NCBI GenBank assembly: GCA_030695705.1
Contig: JAUYPS010000026.1
Span: 1-14,108 of the forward strand
DNA from: a bacterium
Lineage (GTDB): Bacteria > Patescibacteriota > Minisyncoccia > 2-02-FULL-40-12 > IGHO2-12-FULL-4
Length of the DNA: 14,108 bases
Direction of reading: 5' to 3'
The position numbers and the translations under genes were made by a program. Every line of letters starts with the position of its first letter. The first letter of the stretch is position 1. The notes below the pieces were generated by a model. The model worked only from the letters and a program-made list of their open reading frames with translations. It was not told the origin of the DNA and made no database searches. Shown in pieces: positions 1 to 6,856 of this stretch.

Positions 1-129
1 TTAAAAGAAAAAATAAAAACAACAAATTTGGCCCGCTGGTTACAGTGGAACTCATTAGGCCATCCAAACCGTTGAAATTTTTTGAAAAACCCCCTATTGA
101 AAATAAAATTTTAGATAAAAAGTCCCCCA
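1..129. other. Intergenic, no gene seen
   Basis: This is the AT-rich stretch downstream of the DnaJ-like gene. No open frame of useful length reads through it on either strand; the longest minus-strand frame ending at base 1 is closed by a stop after about a dozen codons. Runs of A and T at 75-120 do not pair into a convincing terminator stem. I see no feature here that can be supported. Confidence 0.5.
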
Positions 130-669
130 TTAAGATTCTTCTCGAATAATAACTTTAACAAATAAGTCCCCGCCTGGAGTATGACCTTCATTGGCAATCT
201 GCAATACTGTGCCGTCTGGGACATTTTGGGGTATTTTAATTTCCACCCGTCGATGAGCCATAACCGTTCCCGCTCCATCGCATTTAGGGCAATCGCGCGC
301 CATAAGGACGTCCTTGTGCTGACACTGAGAACAGTAAATAAAACGTTTATACTCCAAAGGAATATATCCCCCTTTTTCGGCCCTATCAGAAGCAAGCGGC
401 AGATCTATAAAAATATCCTGGCTGTTTTTTGTATCCTCCTGATTTTGAACTGATTTAATTTGATCTGAAGCGTTGGTAATGATGTTTTTAATGGCTTGCT
501 GAAAAATTTCCGTAAAATTTTCGGACAACATTCCTTCCGAATCGTCGATATCTACCTCAAAATTATGTTCCCCTTCCTTATTTTTGCCAACATCGGCGGT
601 TACCCCGATTAAACCTTGGCTTATTTTAGAAATATCCAGTCCGTCAAAATTTTTGTCGTCTTTGTTCAT
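130..669 (-). CDS. DnaJ-like zinc protein lacking the J domain
   Basis: This 179-residue protein matches the middle and C-terminal client-binding part of DnaJ (Hsp40) but has no J domain: there is no HPD motif. Residues 1-80 are acidic and unlike DnaJ. Residues 85-110 resemble the start of the DnaJ C-terminal beta domain. One zinc site is formed by C113/C116 and C127/C130, the second pair in the DnaJ-type context CPKCDGAG, where full DnaJ has four such repeats. Residues 140-175 (RRVEIKIP, PDGT, EGH, GGDLFV) match the DnaJ domain that holds clients. Without a J domain it should not stimulate DnaK, so a holdase or adaptor role is inferred. It is the last gene of the CIRCE-controlled operon, 16 bases after the membrane protein gene, which suggests a stress role. 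No SD is visible before the ATG. The family assignment is good; the function is not known. Confidence 0.75.
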   Translation of the reverse strand: MNKDDKNFDGLDISKISQGLIGVTADVGKNKEGEHNFEVDIDDSEGMLSENFTEIFQQAIKNIITNASDQIKSVQNQEDTKNSQDIFIDLPLASDRAEKGGYIPLEYKRFIYCSQCQHKDVLMARDCPKCDGAGTVMAHRRVEIKIPQNVPDGTVLQIANEGHTPGGDLFVKVIIREES

Positions 670-685
670 TTATTAGTAAGTGGGT

Positions 686-1462
686 TTAAAAATTTATAAC
701 CTCGGCCTCTTTTGGCTCTTTTTCTATTTTAACTAATTTTAGCAACTTTAAAAGCCAAAAAACAAGCAAAGCCATGACGATCGCCAGCCAGATAAAGATA
801 GCGCTTAGCCCCTGTAAAATCAAAAACAAACCAAAAGCAAAAACCGGCGGGAAAAAAACAAAGTAGGGTTTCAAAAAGTTGGTAATCTGATTAAGCACTC
901 CTTCGGTCACCTGCGCTCTTAAAGAGGGATTCTCCTGTTCCAAATTTTCGCTAACATAGCTTCCAACTACTACCTGTACTGTTTTGCGAACCGCTCCCGG
1001 CAACTCTTTCTTGTCTACTAACTGCTGTACTCCGCTACTTAAAAAATATCCAAATGAAACAAGAATTAAAATGGAGGTGATTAGCCGGCGCAACCCATGA
1101 TCAATGGTCAGCTTTAAATCCAGATGCAAGCGATTATTTCTTTCTCTTTGGATTGTCTTGCGGGCAGAAAGCTGAAAAAAGAAAGCAATGGCTGCTCCTC
1201 CCCAAATAATAATTTCCTTGGGATTAAAAAGAAAGGCAAAAATTATTAAGTTTAAACCGGTCACCAGCCACGCGGCCCGTTGCTCTAGCAATAAAAATGA
1301 CAAAGCCATCAAACAGCTTAAAATGCACAAAAGCACCAACGGCCACAGCCATGTCTCCACTTGCTGAAAATTTAATGGCCCCTCAATCAACGGCTTGGTA
1401 ACCAACCAAAAAACCAAAGCCGCCACGACCGTAACCACTAGAAGTACGATTTGTTTTAGCAT
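686..1462 (-). CDS. Polytopic membrane protein of unknown function
   Basis: I do not recognise this 258-residue protein. It is strongly hydrophobic, with about seven likely membrane segments (roughly residues 3-22, 38-59, 63-79, 84-98, 126-144, 200-218 and 220-242). A basic stretch at 100-126 and a polar region at 145-198 separate them, and the C-terminal tail is charged (KIEKEPKE). I chose the ATG at 1462 (MLKQIVLL) because it begins directly with a membrane segment. The frame is open to 1528, but those extra 22 codons lie inside a strong inverted-repeat element. There is no SD. It lies between the Clp ATPase and the DnaJ-like gene on the same strand, so it is probably part of the HrcA-regulated unit, and a membrane-stress role is a guess from context only. 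Confidence 0.65.
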   Translation of the reverse strand: MLKQIVLLVVTVVAALVFWLVTKPLIEGPLNFQQVETWLWPLVLLCILSCLMALSFLLLEQRAAWLVTGLNLIIFAFLFNPKEIIIWGGAAIAFFFQLSARKTIQRERNNRLHLDLKLTIDHGLRRLITSILILVSFGYFLSSGVQQLVDKKELPGAVRKTVQVVVGSYVSENLEQENPSLRAQVTEGVLNQITNFLKPYFVFFPPVFAFGLFLILQGLSAIFIWLAIVMALLVFWLLKLLKLVKIEKEPKEAEVINF

Positions 1463-1478
1463 TTTAAAAATAAAAGAA

Positions 1479-1691
1479 GGAAGTCGGGAGATGTTGTCTC
1501 CAGAGGCGCTGTCGGCTGTGGATTGCACAGAGGCGAAGTTTCTTATAGGCGTGCTTTAGCCGCCTATAGAATCGCCTGTGGTTTGGACGAAGTATAATTT
1601 CTTCACTTCGGACAAAATCCACAGACGACAGCGAACGAAGATGCTCGCTGGGCAATCGAGTGTCCGAAGGAGACAACATCTCCCAACTTCC
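1479..1691 (-). repeat. 213-base nested inverted-repeat element
   Basis: The element is bounded by 23-base arms (1479-1501 and 1669-1691) that are complementary except for one position, which would be a G-U pair in RNA. Inside, an 18-base pair of arms (1507-1524 and 1616-1633) matches at 17 positions. Within that are a hairpin at 1526-1580 (core stem 1544-1551 with 1561-1568) and a smaller one at 1588-1610. An alternative 9-base perfect pairing (1606-1614 with 1661-1669) and a 6-base stem (1629-1634 with 1645-1650) conflict with the inner stem, so two folds are possible. Read on the minus strand it begins seven bases after the Clp ATPase stop codon and ends in a T-rich tract before the membrane protein start. 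It could be an attenuator or processing element, a structured RNA, or a miniature transposon-like insertion; no target duplication was seen. Confidence 0.7.
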
Positions 1692-1698
1692 TCAAACC

Positions 1699-4383
1699 CT
1701 ATTTAAATGATAAAACAAATTCGCTGTTTTTGAAATCCACATTTATCACCGTCCCCCGCTCCGGCTTGTTACGCAAAATTTCATCTGAGATGCGATTTTC
1801 AATTTCCTTTTGGATTAAGCGACGCAACTCCCGTGCTCCAAAATGCGGATCATATCCTTCTTGGGCAAGCTTCTCAACCGCCTCCGGGCTGACATTGATA
1901 TCATAACCGGATTTATTCAAACGCACTTTTAGGAGTCCCAATTGTAATTTAACAATCTCGGCAATTTGTTCCCGACCCAAACCCTGGAAAACAATAATCT
2001 CATCCAAACGGTTCAAAAATTCCGGCCGAAAATATTTCTTAAGCTCATCTTTTAATTTGGTGCGTAGTTCCTCGTAAACCATCCGCTTTTTTTCCTCTTT
2101 ATCCAATTCATGTTGAATAATATCAGAACCGACATTACTGGTGGCAATGATAATCGTATTAGTAAAATCAACTACTCGGCCCTGACCGTCGGTTAGCCGC
2201 CCATCTTCCAAAACCTGTAAGAGGACATTAAAAATATCGGGATGAGCTTTTTCTATTTCGTCCAGCAAAACAATTGAGTGAGGTCGGCGCCTAACCGCTT
2301 CCGTTAATTGACCGCCTTCTTCAAAACCGACATAGCCCGGCGGAGCGCCGATCAACCTGGCCACATTATGCCTTTCCATATATTCAGACATGTCCAAGCG
2401 CACCATGGCTTCCTGATCGCCAAACATTACCTGGGCCAAGGAGCGGGATAACTCGGTTTTTCCCACCCCGGTCGGACCCAAAAAGATAAAAGAAGCGATG
2501 GGACGGTAAGGATCGCCTAAACCGGCCCTGGAACGCCGTATAGCACTAGAAACCGCTTTGATGGCTTCTTCTTGACCAACTACTTTGGCCGACAATTTCT
2601 TTTCCAAATTCAAAAGTTTCTCCCTTTCTTCTTCAGTCAGTTCGCTAACCGGAATGCCGGTTAGCTTGGAAACAACCTCGGCAATGGCCCTCTCATCAAC
2701 GACCGGAATGCTTCTGGCCATTGTTTCCTGCCATTTATCAAAATACTGTTCTCTCTTTTTTTCTAATTCGCCGATTTCTTTTTTGTTTTTATCCACCTCC
2801 TTAGTTTTCTTAGCCCGCTGAGCCGCTTCCAATTCTTTTTTAAGCGAATGGATGCGTTCATCTAACTCCCGTACCTCCTGAGGTTCAGAAGTTGATTGGA
2901 TCCTTACGCGAGCTGCCGCTTGATCCATTAAATCAATCGCTTTATCCGGCAAAAATCGGGAAGTAATATAACGGTCGGAAAGTTCCGCTGATGCTATCAA
3001 GGCCTCGTCTAAAATCTTAATGCGATGATGCGATTCGTAACGATCCCGCAGTCCTCTTAAAATTTCGATGGCCTGTTCCACTGTCGGTTCCGGTACGACA
3101 ATCGGCTGGAACCTTCTTTCCAACGCCTGGTCTTTTTCAATATATTTCTTGTACTCTTTCAAAGTCGTGGCCCCAACTACATGTAGTTCGCCTCGCGCCA
3201 AAGACGGCTTAAAAATATTAGCCGCGTCCATTCCCGACTCTCCACCCGATCCGGTACCGACTAAAAGATGAAGCTCATCTATAAAAATGATCAGATTATC
3301 GCGGTTGGCTTTGATTTCCTCGATTATCACTTTGAGCCGTTCTTCCAAATCACCGCGAAAACGGGTACCCGACATGATGGCCGCCAAATCTAGTTCCACC
3401 AATCTCTTGCCAAAAAGAGACTCCGGAACGCTTCCGGAAATTATTCTCTGGGCTAGTCCCTCTACGATCGCGGTCTTTCCCACTCCTGGTTCTCCAATAA
3501 GCACCGGATTGTTTTTAGTGCGACGGGATAAAATTTCTATGGCTGTTTCGATTTCTTTAGATCGGCCGATTACCGGATCAAGCTTTCCTTCTCTGGCTAA
3601 CTGAGTTAGATCGCGGGAAAACTTATCCAAAGTAGGCGTGTTCATCTTGATGGCGCTTTCTTCCTTTCCCATACCCACCTTTTTTATAATCTTCTGGCGC
3701 AAAGGCCCGGCATCAGCTAAACCAAAACGTTTTAAAAGCTGGCTGGCTAAACCTTCTCCTTCTTTAATTAAGGCCAAAACCAAATGTTCCGGACCGATGT
3801 AGTTATGATTGAGAGCTCTGGCTTCGTCCAAGGAAAGATCAAAGACCCTTTTCAGCCGAGGAGAATATTCTAATTCCTGAGGTACAGCTGTGCCCTTTAC
3901 CATGCCTTCCTTTAATTCTTTTTCCAATGCTTTTACATCAATCTTTAATTGCTTTAAAGCACTGGCCACAATTTCATTTTGCAAAATGCTGAATAAAAGA
4001 TGCTCCGTATCAATTACCGGATGGCGATAGTCCTGAGCAAATTCGGCCGCCCGATCTAAAACCCGGTTGGCTTCGTCGGAAAGATAATCAGTGAAATCTA
4101 CCCTCTCTTCAGATGGAACCCGCATTTGGCCGGGCAAACCCAGCCCTTCCAGTCCGCCACCCTGGCCGCCGCTTCCGAAAATGTCCCCGAAAAGTCCCCC
4201 AAAAATATCGTGGAGGTCTCCGAATCCACGGCCGCCTGGGCCTCCACTGGAACGTCCCTGAGTTTTGTTGGCGCATTGCTGGCAAATATCCTTAACCTGT
4301 TTTACGCCATTTTTTATAATACTAATTTTGCCGCTCGCTCTATTCTTTTTACAAATATCGCAAATATTATTCATAGTTGTCAT
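1699..4383 (-). CDS. clpC: Clp ATPase, ClpC/ClpE-like, with N-terminal zinc finger
   Basis: This 894-residue AAA+ unfoldase has two ATPase domains. In order it has a ClpE-type zinc finger (C8, C11, C34, C37), a glycine- and phenylalanine-rich linker at about 42-86, a double Clp N domain (about 95-240), the first AAA+ domain (Walker A GEPGVGKT 297-304, Walker B ending at E370), a short coiled middle domain (about 500-555), and the second AAA+ domain (Walker A GPTGVGKT 636-643, Walker B ending at E709, pore loop GYVG 683-686, sensor TSN 748-750, arginine finger R792, GAR 849-851). It should unfold or disaggregate proteins in the cytoplasm using ATP. Between the sensor and the arginine finger I do not find the [LIV]-G-[FL] tripeptide that ClpA, ClpC and ClpX use to dock on ClpP, so a disaggregase role is possible. 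The start overlaps the end of hrcA by 17 bases (8 if the second ATG at 4374 is used); no SD is visible, so translational coupling is likely. Confidence 0.93.
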   Translation of the reverse strand: MTTMNNICDICKKNRASGKISIIKNGVKQVKDICQQCANKTQGRSSGGPGGRGFGDLHDIFGGLFGDIFGSGGQGGGLEGLGLPGQMRVPSEERVDFTDYLSDEANRVLDRAAEFAQDYRHPVIDTEHLLFSILQNEIVASALKQLKIDVKALEKELKEGMVKGTAVPQELEYSPRLKRVFDLSLDEARALNHNYIGPEHLVLALIKEGEGLASQLLKRFGLADAGPLRQKIIKKVGMGKEESAIKMNTPTLDKFSRDLTQLAREGKLDPVIGRSKEIETAIEILSRRTKNNPVLIGEPGVGKTAIVEGLAQRIISGSVPESLFGKRLVELDLAAIMSGTRFRGDLEERLKVIIEEIKANRDNLIIFIDELHLLVGTGSGGESGMDAANIFKPSLARGELHVVGATTLKEYKKYIEKDQALERRFQPIVVPEPTVEQAIEILRGLRDRYESHHRIKILDEALIASAELSDRYITSRFLPDKAIDLMDQAAARVRIQSTSEPQEVRELDERIHSLKKELEAAQRAKKTKEVDKNKKEIGELEKKREQYFDKWQETMARSIPVVDERAIAEVVSKLTGIPVSELTEEEREKLLNLEKKLSAKVVGQEEAIKAVSSAIRRSRAGLGDPYRPIASFIFLGPTGVGKTELSRSLAQVMFGDQEAMVRLDMSEYMERHNVARLIGAPPGYVGFEEGGQLTEAVRRRPHSIVLLDEIEKAHPDIFNVLLQVLEDGRLTDGQGRVVDFTNTIIIATSNVGSDIIQHELDKEEKKRMVYEELRTKLKDELKKYFRPEFLNRLDEIIVFQGLGREQIAEIVKLQLGLLKVRLNKSGYDINVSPEAVEKLAQEGYDPHFGARELRRLIQKEIENRISDEILRNKPERGTVINVDFKNSEFVLSFK

Positions 4384-5095
4384 TCATCTTTTTAGTTATA
4401 TATTTTAATAAAGCCATATTTCGATCGTAGGCCATCCGCATCGGTCCGATCACCGCCGAAACCCCCTCATAACCTTCTGGCAAAGGATAGCGGGCAATAA
4501 TCACCGCCTCTTTTTGAATATGCCTATCCGGATTTTCTCTGCCGATGTAGACCACCATTTCTTTCGGTCCTTGCCCTAAAAATTGGCTGAAATAACTCTC
4601 AAATTCGTCAAAAATATTTCCGAATCCCAAAAAATCGTCTCTATCTTCGAATTCCGGCAAACCCAAAATATTAGAAAAACCCATTCGATAAAATTCGTTG
4701 GTATCGGCAATCCCGCTAATCACAAAGTCATCTATCATGCCGGAGACGGTCTTGGCTAAACCGGCGCTAATGGCATGGGCTTCCGGTGCGGAGCCCTCAA
4801 TGGTCTGATCAATCGCCCGACGGTCTTTTTCCGGCAGGTCGCTCTCCTTTTCTTTTTCTTGAAGTAACTGGTCCACAAAAAAACGGTAGGCCTTATCGGT
4901 TGGTACCCTTCCAGCCGAGGTGTGGGGCTGACGAAGATAACCGTTTTTTTCCAGTTCCATCATTTCCACCCGTAGTGTAGCCGGACTGCAATCAAATCCG
5001 CATTTCTCCGCCAAAAAACTGGAACTGATCGGCTCCGCTCTTTTTACGTATTCTTTAATTAAAATCTGGAGAATCTCCTCTTGCCTGGAAGTCAT
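4367..5095 (-). CDS. hrcA: Heat-shock repressor HrcA, short form
   Basis: HrcA binds the CIRCE operator and represses chaperone genes until stress titrates its chaperone partner. The N-terminal winged-helix domain is clear (SPATLR from residue 37, then HTSAGRVPTDKAYRFFVD around 58-75), and the C-terminal signature GPMRMAYDR lies at 217-225. At 242 residues it is about 100 shorter than typical HrcA (around 340), so the central GAF-like and inserted dimerisation region is reduced. I prefer the ATG at 5095 (MTSRQEEIL) over a GTG two codons upstream (5101), because a well-placed extended -10 element would start transcription close to this ATG. A CIRCE operator lies just upstream, which supports both identity and autoregulation. 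It is the first gene of the operon with the Clp ATPase. Confidence 0.92.
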   Translation of the reverse strand: MTSRQEEILQILIKEYVKRAEPISSSFLAEKCGFDCSPATLRVEMMELEKNGYLRQPHTSAGRVPTDKAYRFFVDQLLQEKEKESDLPEKDRRAIDQTIEGSAPEAHAISAGLAKTVSGMIDDFVISGIADTNEFYRMGFSNILGLPEFEDRDDFLGFGNIFDEFESYFSQFLGQGPKEMVVYIGRENPDRHIQKEAVIIARYPLPEGYEGVSAVIGPMRMAYDRNMALLKYITKKMNDNYE

Positions 5096-5101
5096 AAGCA
5101 C

Positions 5102-5129
5102 ATTTTAGCACTTGGCACTCTCTAGTCAA
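5102..5129 (-). promoter_or_regulatory. hrcA promoter, probably leaderless
   Basis: On the minus strand a -35-like TTGACT (5124-5129) is followed after 16 bases by TAAAAT (5102-5107), with TGC directly before it as an extended -10. The hrcA ATG begins six bases after the -10, so the transcript would start at or next to the start codon. The CIRCE operator covers the -35 and spacer. A second possible promoter lies further upstream: TTGGCA (5175-5180), 18-base spacer, TATTAT (5151-5156). Confidence 0.6.
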
Positions 5130-5138
5130 GAGTGCCAA
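5112..5138. promoter_or_regulatory. CIRCE operator (HrcA binding site)
   Basis: Perfect inverted repeat of nine-base arms, TTGGCACTC and GAGTGCCAA, separated by exactly nine bases. This is the CIRCE architecture (consensus TTAGCACTC-N9-GAGTGCTAA) with one symmetric change per arm. It lies just upstream of hrcA and overlaps its promoter, so HrcA should repress its own operon here. It is the only CIRCE copy I find in the window. Confidence 0.95.
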
Positions 5139-5173
5139 TTCAAAACCTGCATAATAGCCAATTCTGATATGTA

Positions 5174-5201
5174 TTGCCAAAAGTAAAAAATAGTGTATAA
5201 T
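5174..5201 (+). promoter_or_regulatory. Promoter of the zinc-ribbon gene
   Basis: A -35-like TTGCCA (5174-5179), a 16-base spacer and a perfect -10 TATAAT (5196-5201). The start codon lies 40 bases downstream behind a good SD. Its -35 overlaps the -35 of the upstream alternative hrcA promoter on the other strand, so the two may compete for polymerase. Confidence 0.65.
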
Positions 5202-5240
5202 AAAAGAACCCCGATTTTTTACAAAAAAGGAGATGACAAA

Positions 5241-5444
5241 GTGAGACCCAAAAAAGTGAAAACTGGGCCGGTTTATAGCCTCCCGACCATGTGCCTGCAC
5301 TGCCATTTGGTAGTTATCTTATCACACGACCGAAACGCTGACCCGATTAACGGTTCCTGGCAATGCCCCAGATGCGGACATCAATATAAATTTTCTCATT
5401 GGAAAATCAGAAAAAATATGCAAGCTGAAACAAAATCCGCTTAA
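5241..5444 (+). CDS. Small zinc-ribbon protein, 67 residues
   Basis: This is a small basic protein with two CxxC pairs (C18/C21 in CLHC, C42/C45 in CPRCGH) about 20 residues apart, the spacing of a zinc ribbon. Zinc binding is inferred; the partner (nucleic acid or protein) is unknown and I do not recognise a named family. I chose GTG at 5241 because AAGGAG (5227-5232) sits eight bases before it. The longer frame from 5193 would begin inside the promoter -10. It is a single-gene unit with its own promoter and terminator, divergent from the hrcA operon. Confidence 0.7.
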   Translation: MRPKKVKTGPVYSLPTMCLHCHLVVILSHDRNADPINGSWQCPRCGHQYKFSHWKIRKNMQAETKSA

Positions 5445-5472
5445 CTCGACTTCCTGTCGGGTTTTATTTTCT
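5443..5472 (+). terminator. Terminator after the zinc-ribbon gene
   Basis: An 8-base stem (AACTCGAC at 5443-5450 with GTCGGGTT at 5456-5463, one G-T wobble), a five-base loop, then a T-rich tract. It begins within the stop codon of the zinc-ribbon gene. Confidence 0.75.
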
Positions 5473-5516
5473 TAAAATACTGTGAACCCTCTCTTATGCC
5501 ATTAATGAATAATTTA

Positions 5517-5525
5517 TGCTAAAAT
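5517..5525 (+). promoter_or_regulatory. Extended -10 promoter of the NRAMP gene
   Basis: TGC followed by TAAAAT (5520-5525), identical to the nine-base extended -10 proposed for hrcA. The ATG begins nine bases later, so the transcript would have little or no leader. No SD is present. No good -35 is seen at normal spacing. Confidence 0.55.
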
Positions 5526-5534
5526 TATGTACAC

Positions 5535-6800
5535 ATGGGCAAGATAAAAAAAATTTGGAAATGGCTGGGACCGGGCTTAATCACGGGCGCTTCGGACGAC
5601 GATCCCTCCGGAATCGCCACTTACTCTATTGCCGGGGCAAAGATCGGGCCTGCCATTCTCTGGACTATGCTTTACAGCTTACCGATGATGATCGCCCTCC
5701 AAGAAATGAGCGCTCGTATCGGACTGGCTTCTCGGTGTGGCTTAGCCGGCAATCTCAAACGATATTATTCTAAGTTTTTATTAATTCTCTTTGCCTCTCT
5801 AATCGTCATAGCTAATGTTTTTAATATCGGCGCCGATGTTTCCGGCATGGCCGCTTCCATCAATCTGCTTTTACCGCCGTCGATCAACGGAGCTTACCAG
5901 CTAGTTTCCATCATTCTTGTTTTGGTGATTATTTCTTTAACGATTATCCTGCCATACCGCAAAATGGTCATGATTTTCAAATGGCTCTCTTTATCATTGG
6001 GAGCATATATTATTGCTGGAATTATTGCGGTCAATAACTGGCAAAATGTTATCCTAAATACTATTGTTCCAACTATAAAATTAGACAAGGACTTTTTTAT
6101 TCTTCTACTGGCTATTTTAGGCACCACCATTTCTCCCTACTTACCTGTCTGGCAAGCCAGTGAAGAAGCCGAGGAGAAAAAATCAGACGGAAAAATAACT
6201 AGGGTCTGTAAATTCAGAACCATAGCCGGGAAAGAGATCGCCCATGCCGATGGCGATGCCGCCTTCGGCATGTTTTTCTCGAACGTAATCGGCTTTTTTA
6301 TCATCGCCTTGACCGGTTCGGTAATTTTCGGCGCCGGGATACAAAATATCGAAACCATCAAAGACTCCGCCGAGGCCTTGCGTCCCTTAGCCGGCCCCTA
6401 TGCCTACTGGTTTTTTGCCCTGGGTTTGGTCAGTGCTGGCCTTTTGGCCATCCCGATTCTGGCCGGTTCGGCCGCTTATGTAGTGGCAGAGGTCTTTGGT
6501 TGGGAGGCCAGTTTAGACAAGCCCTTCAATAAAGCCAAGGGATTTTATTTTATTATTATCATTGCTACTATTTTAGGACTAGGAATCACCTATTCCGGCA
6601 TCAGTCCCATTAAGGCCTTATTTTATACCGCTATTCTGCATGGATTAGTCGGGCCGGTTCTGATTGGAGCTTTGATCCACATGTCCAACAACCCTAAAAT
6701 AGTCGGCCCCAATAAAAGCAAGCCGGCTTATAACTTCTTTGCTTACTTAGCCATGATTCTTTTAAGCATCGGCGCCGTATTTTTCTTTACTACTTTATAA
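5535..6800 (+). CDS. NRAMP-family divalent metal transporter, divergent type
   Basis: A 421-residue integral membrane protein with the NRAMP fold, about 11 hydrophobic segments. The family start is clear (GPGLITGASDDDPSG, residues 12-26), followed by GIATYS and the FNIGADVSGM stretch at 96-105. It should carry divalent metal ions across the cytoplasmic membrane. The TM1 motif is DPSG (residues 23-26) rather than the classical DPGN, and the TM6 segment around residues 196-206 (GTTISPYLPVW) lacks the methionine of the classical MPH motif that favours transition metals. This resembles the NRAMP-related clade reported to move magnesium, so Mg2+ or Mn2+ uptake is possible and substrate is not assignable from sequence. 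A soluble loop at 209-240 is rich in charge. Its stop codon is four bases before a hairpin that leads into cysS, so cotranscription with cysS is likely. Confidence 0.85.
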   Translation: MGKIKKIWKWLGPGLITGASDDDPSGIATYSIAGAKIGPAILWTMLYSLPMMIALQEMSARIGLASRCGLAGNLKRYYSKFLLILFASLIVIANVFNIGADVSGMAASINLLLPPSINGAYQLVSIILVLVIISLTIILPYRKMVMIFKWLSLSLGAYIIAGIIAVNNWQNVILNTIVPTIKLDKDFFILLLAILGTTISPYLPVWQASEEAEEKKSDGKITRVCKFRTIAGKEIAHADGDAAFGMFFSNVIGFFIIALTGSVIFGAGIQNIETIKDSAEALRPLAGPYAYWFFALGLVSAGLLAIPILAGSAAYVVAEVFGWEASLDKPFNKAKGFYFIIIIATILGLGITYSGISPIKALFYTAILHGLVGPVLIGALIHMSNNPKIVGPNKSKPAYNFFAYLAMILLSIGAVFFFTTL

Positions 6801-6806
6801 CCAACA

Positions 6807-6849
6807 AAGTTGTCCACATCCCAGGTCCAACCTGGTAAGTGGACAAGTT
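6807..6849 (+). repeat. Hairpin repeat, copy 1, before cysS
   Basis: Two 20-base arms (6807-6826 and 6830-6849) around a CCA loop; 17 of 20 positions pair. It shares the core CCACATCCCAGG-TCCA-ACCTGG with copy 2 before recR. The 3' arm ends exactly seven bases before the cysS ATG, in the place an SD would occupy. No T tract follows, so it is not a typical terminator. Confidence 0.85.
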
Positions 6850-6856
6850 AGACAAA

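Noticed and set aside
1463..1528. An N-terminal extension of the membrane protein by 22 codons
   Set aside because: The extra codons fall in the structured element, and the ATG at 1462 opens directly into a membrane segment.
1464..1679. A 71-codon minus-strand open frame
   Set aside because: It lies entirely within the nested inverted repeat and its composition follows the repeat; no SD and no recognisable protein.
3068..3604. Plus-strand open frames within the Clp ATPase gene
   Set aside because: They are antisense to well-conserved AAA+ motifs and show no protein family features.
6807..6849. Terminator of the NRAMP gene
   Set aside because: The hairpin has no following T tract and the same element sits before recR at the same distance from the start codon.
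6839..6856. GTG start for cysS (and the equivalent GTG at 10842 for recR)
   Set aside because: These GTG codons are part of the hairpin arms, and both families normally begin at the downstream ATG. Not fully excluded, since both extensions encode similar short peptides.
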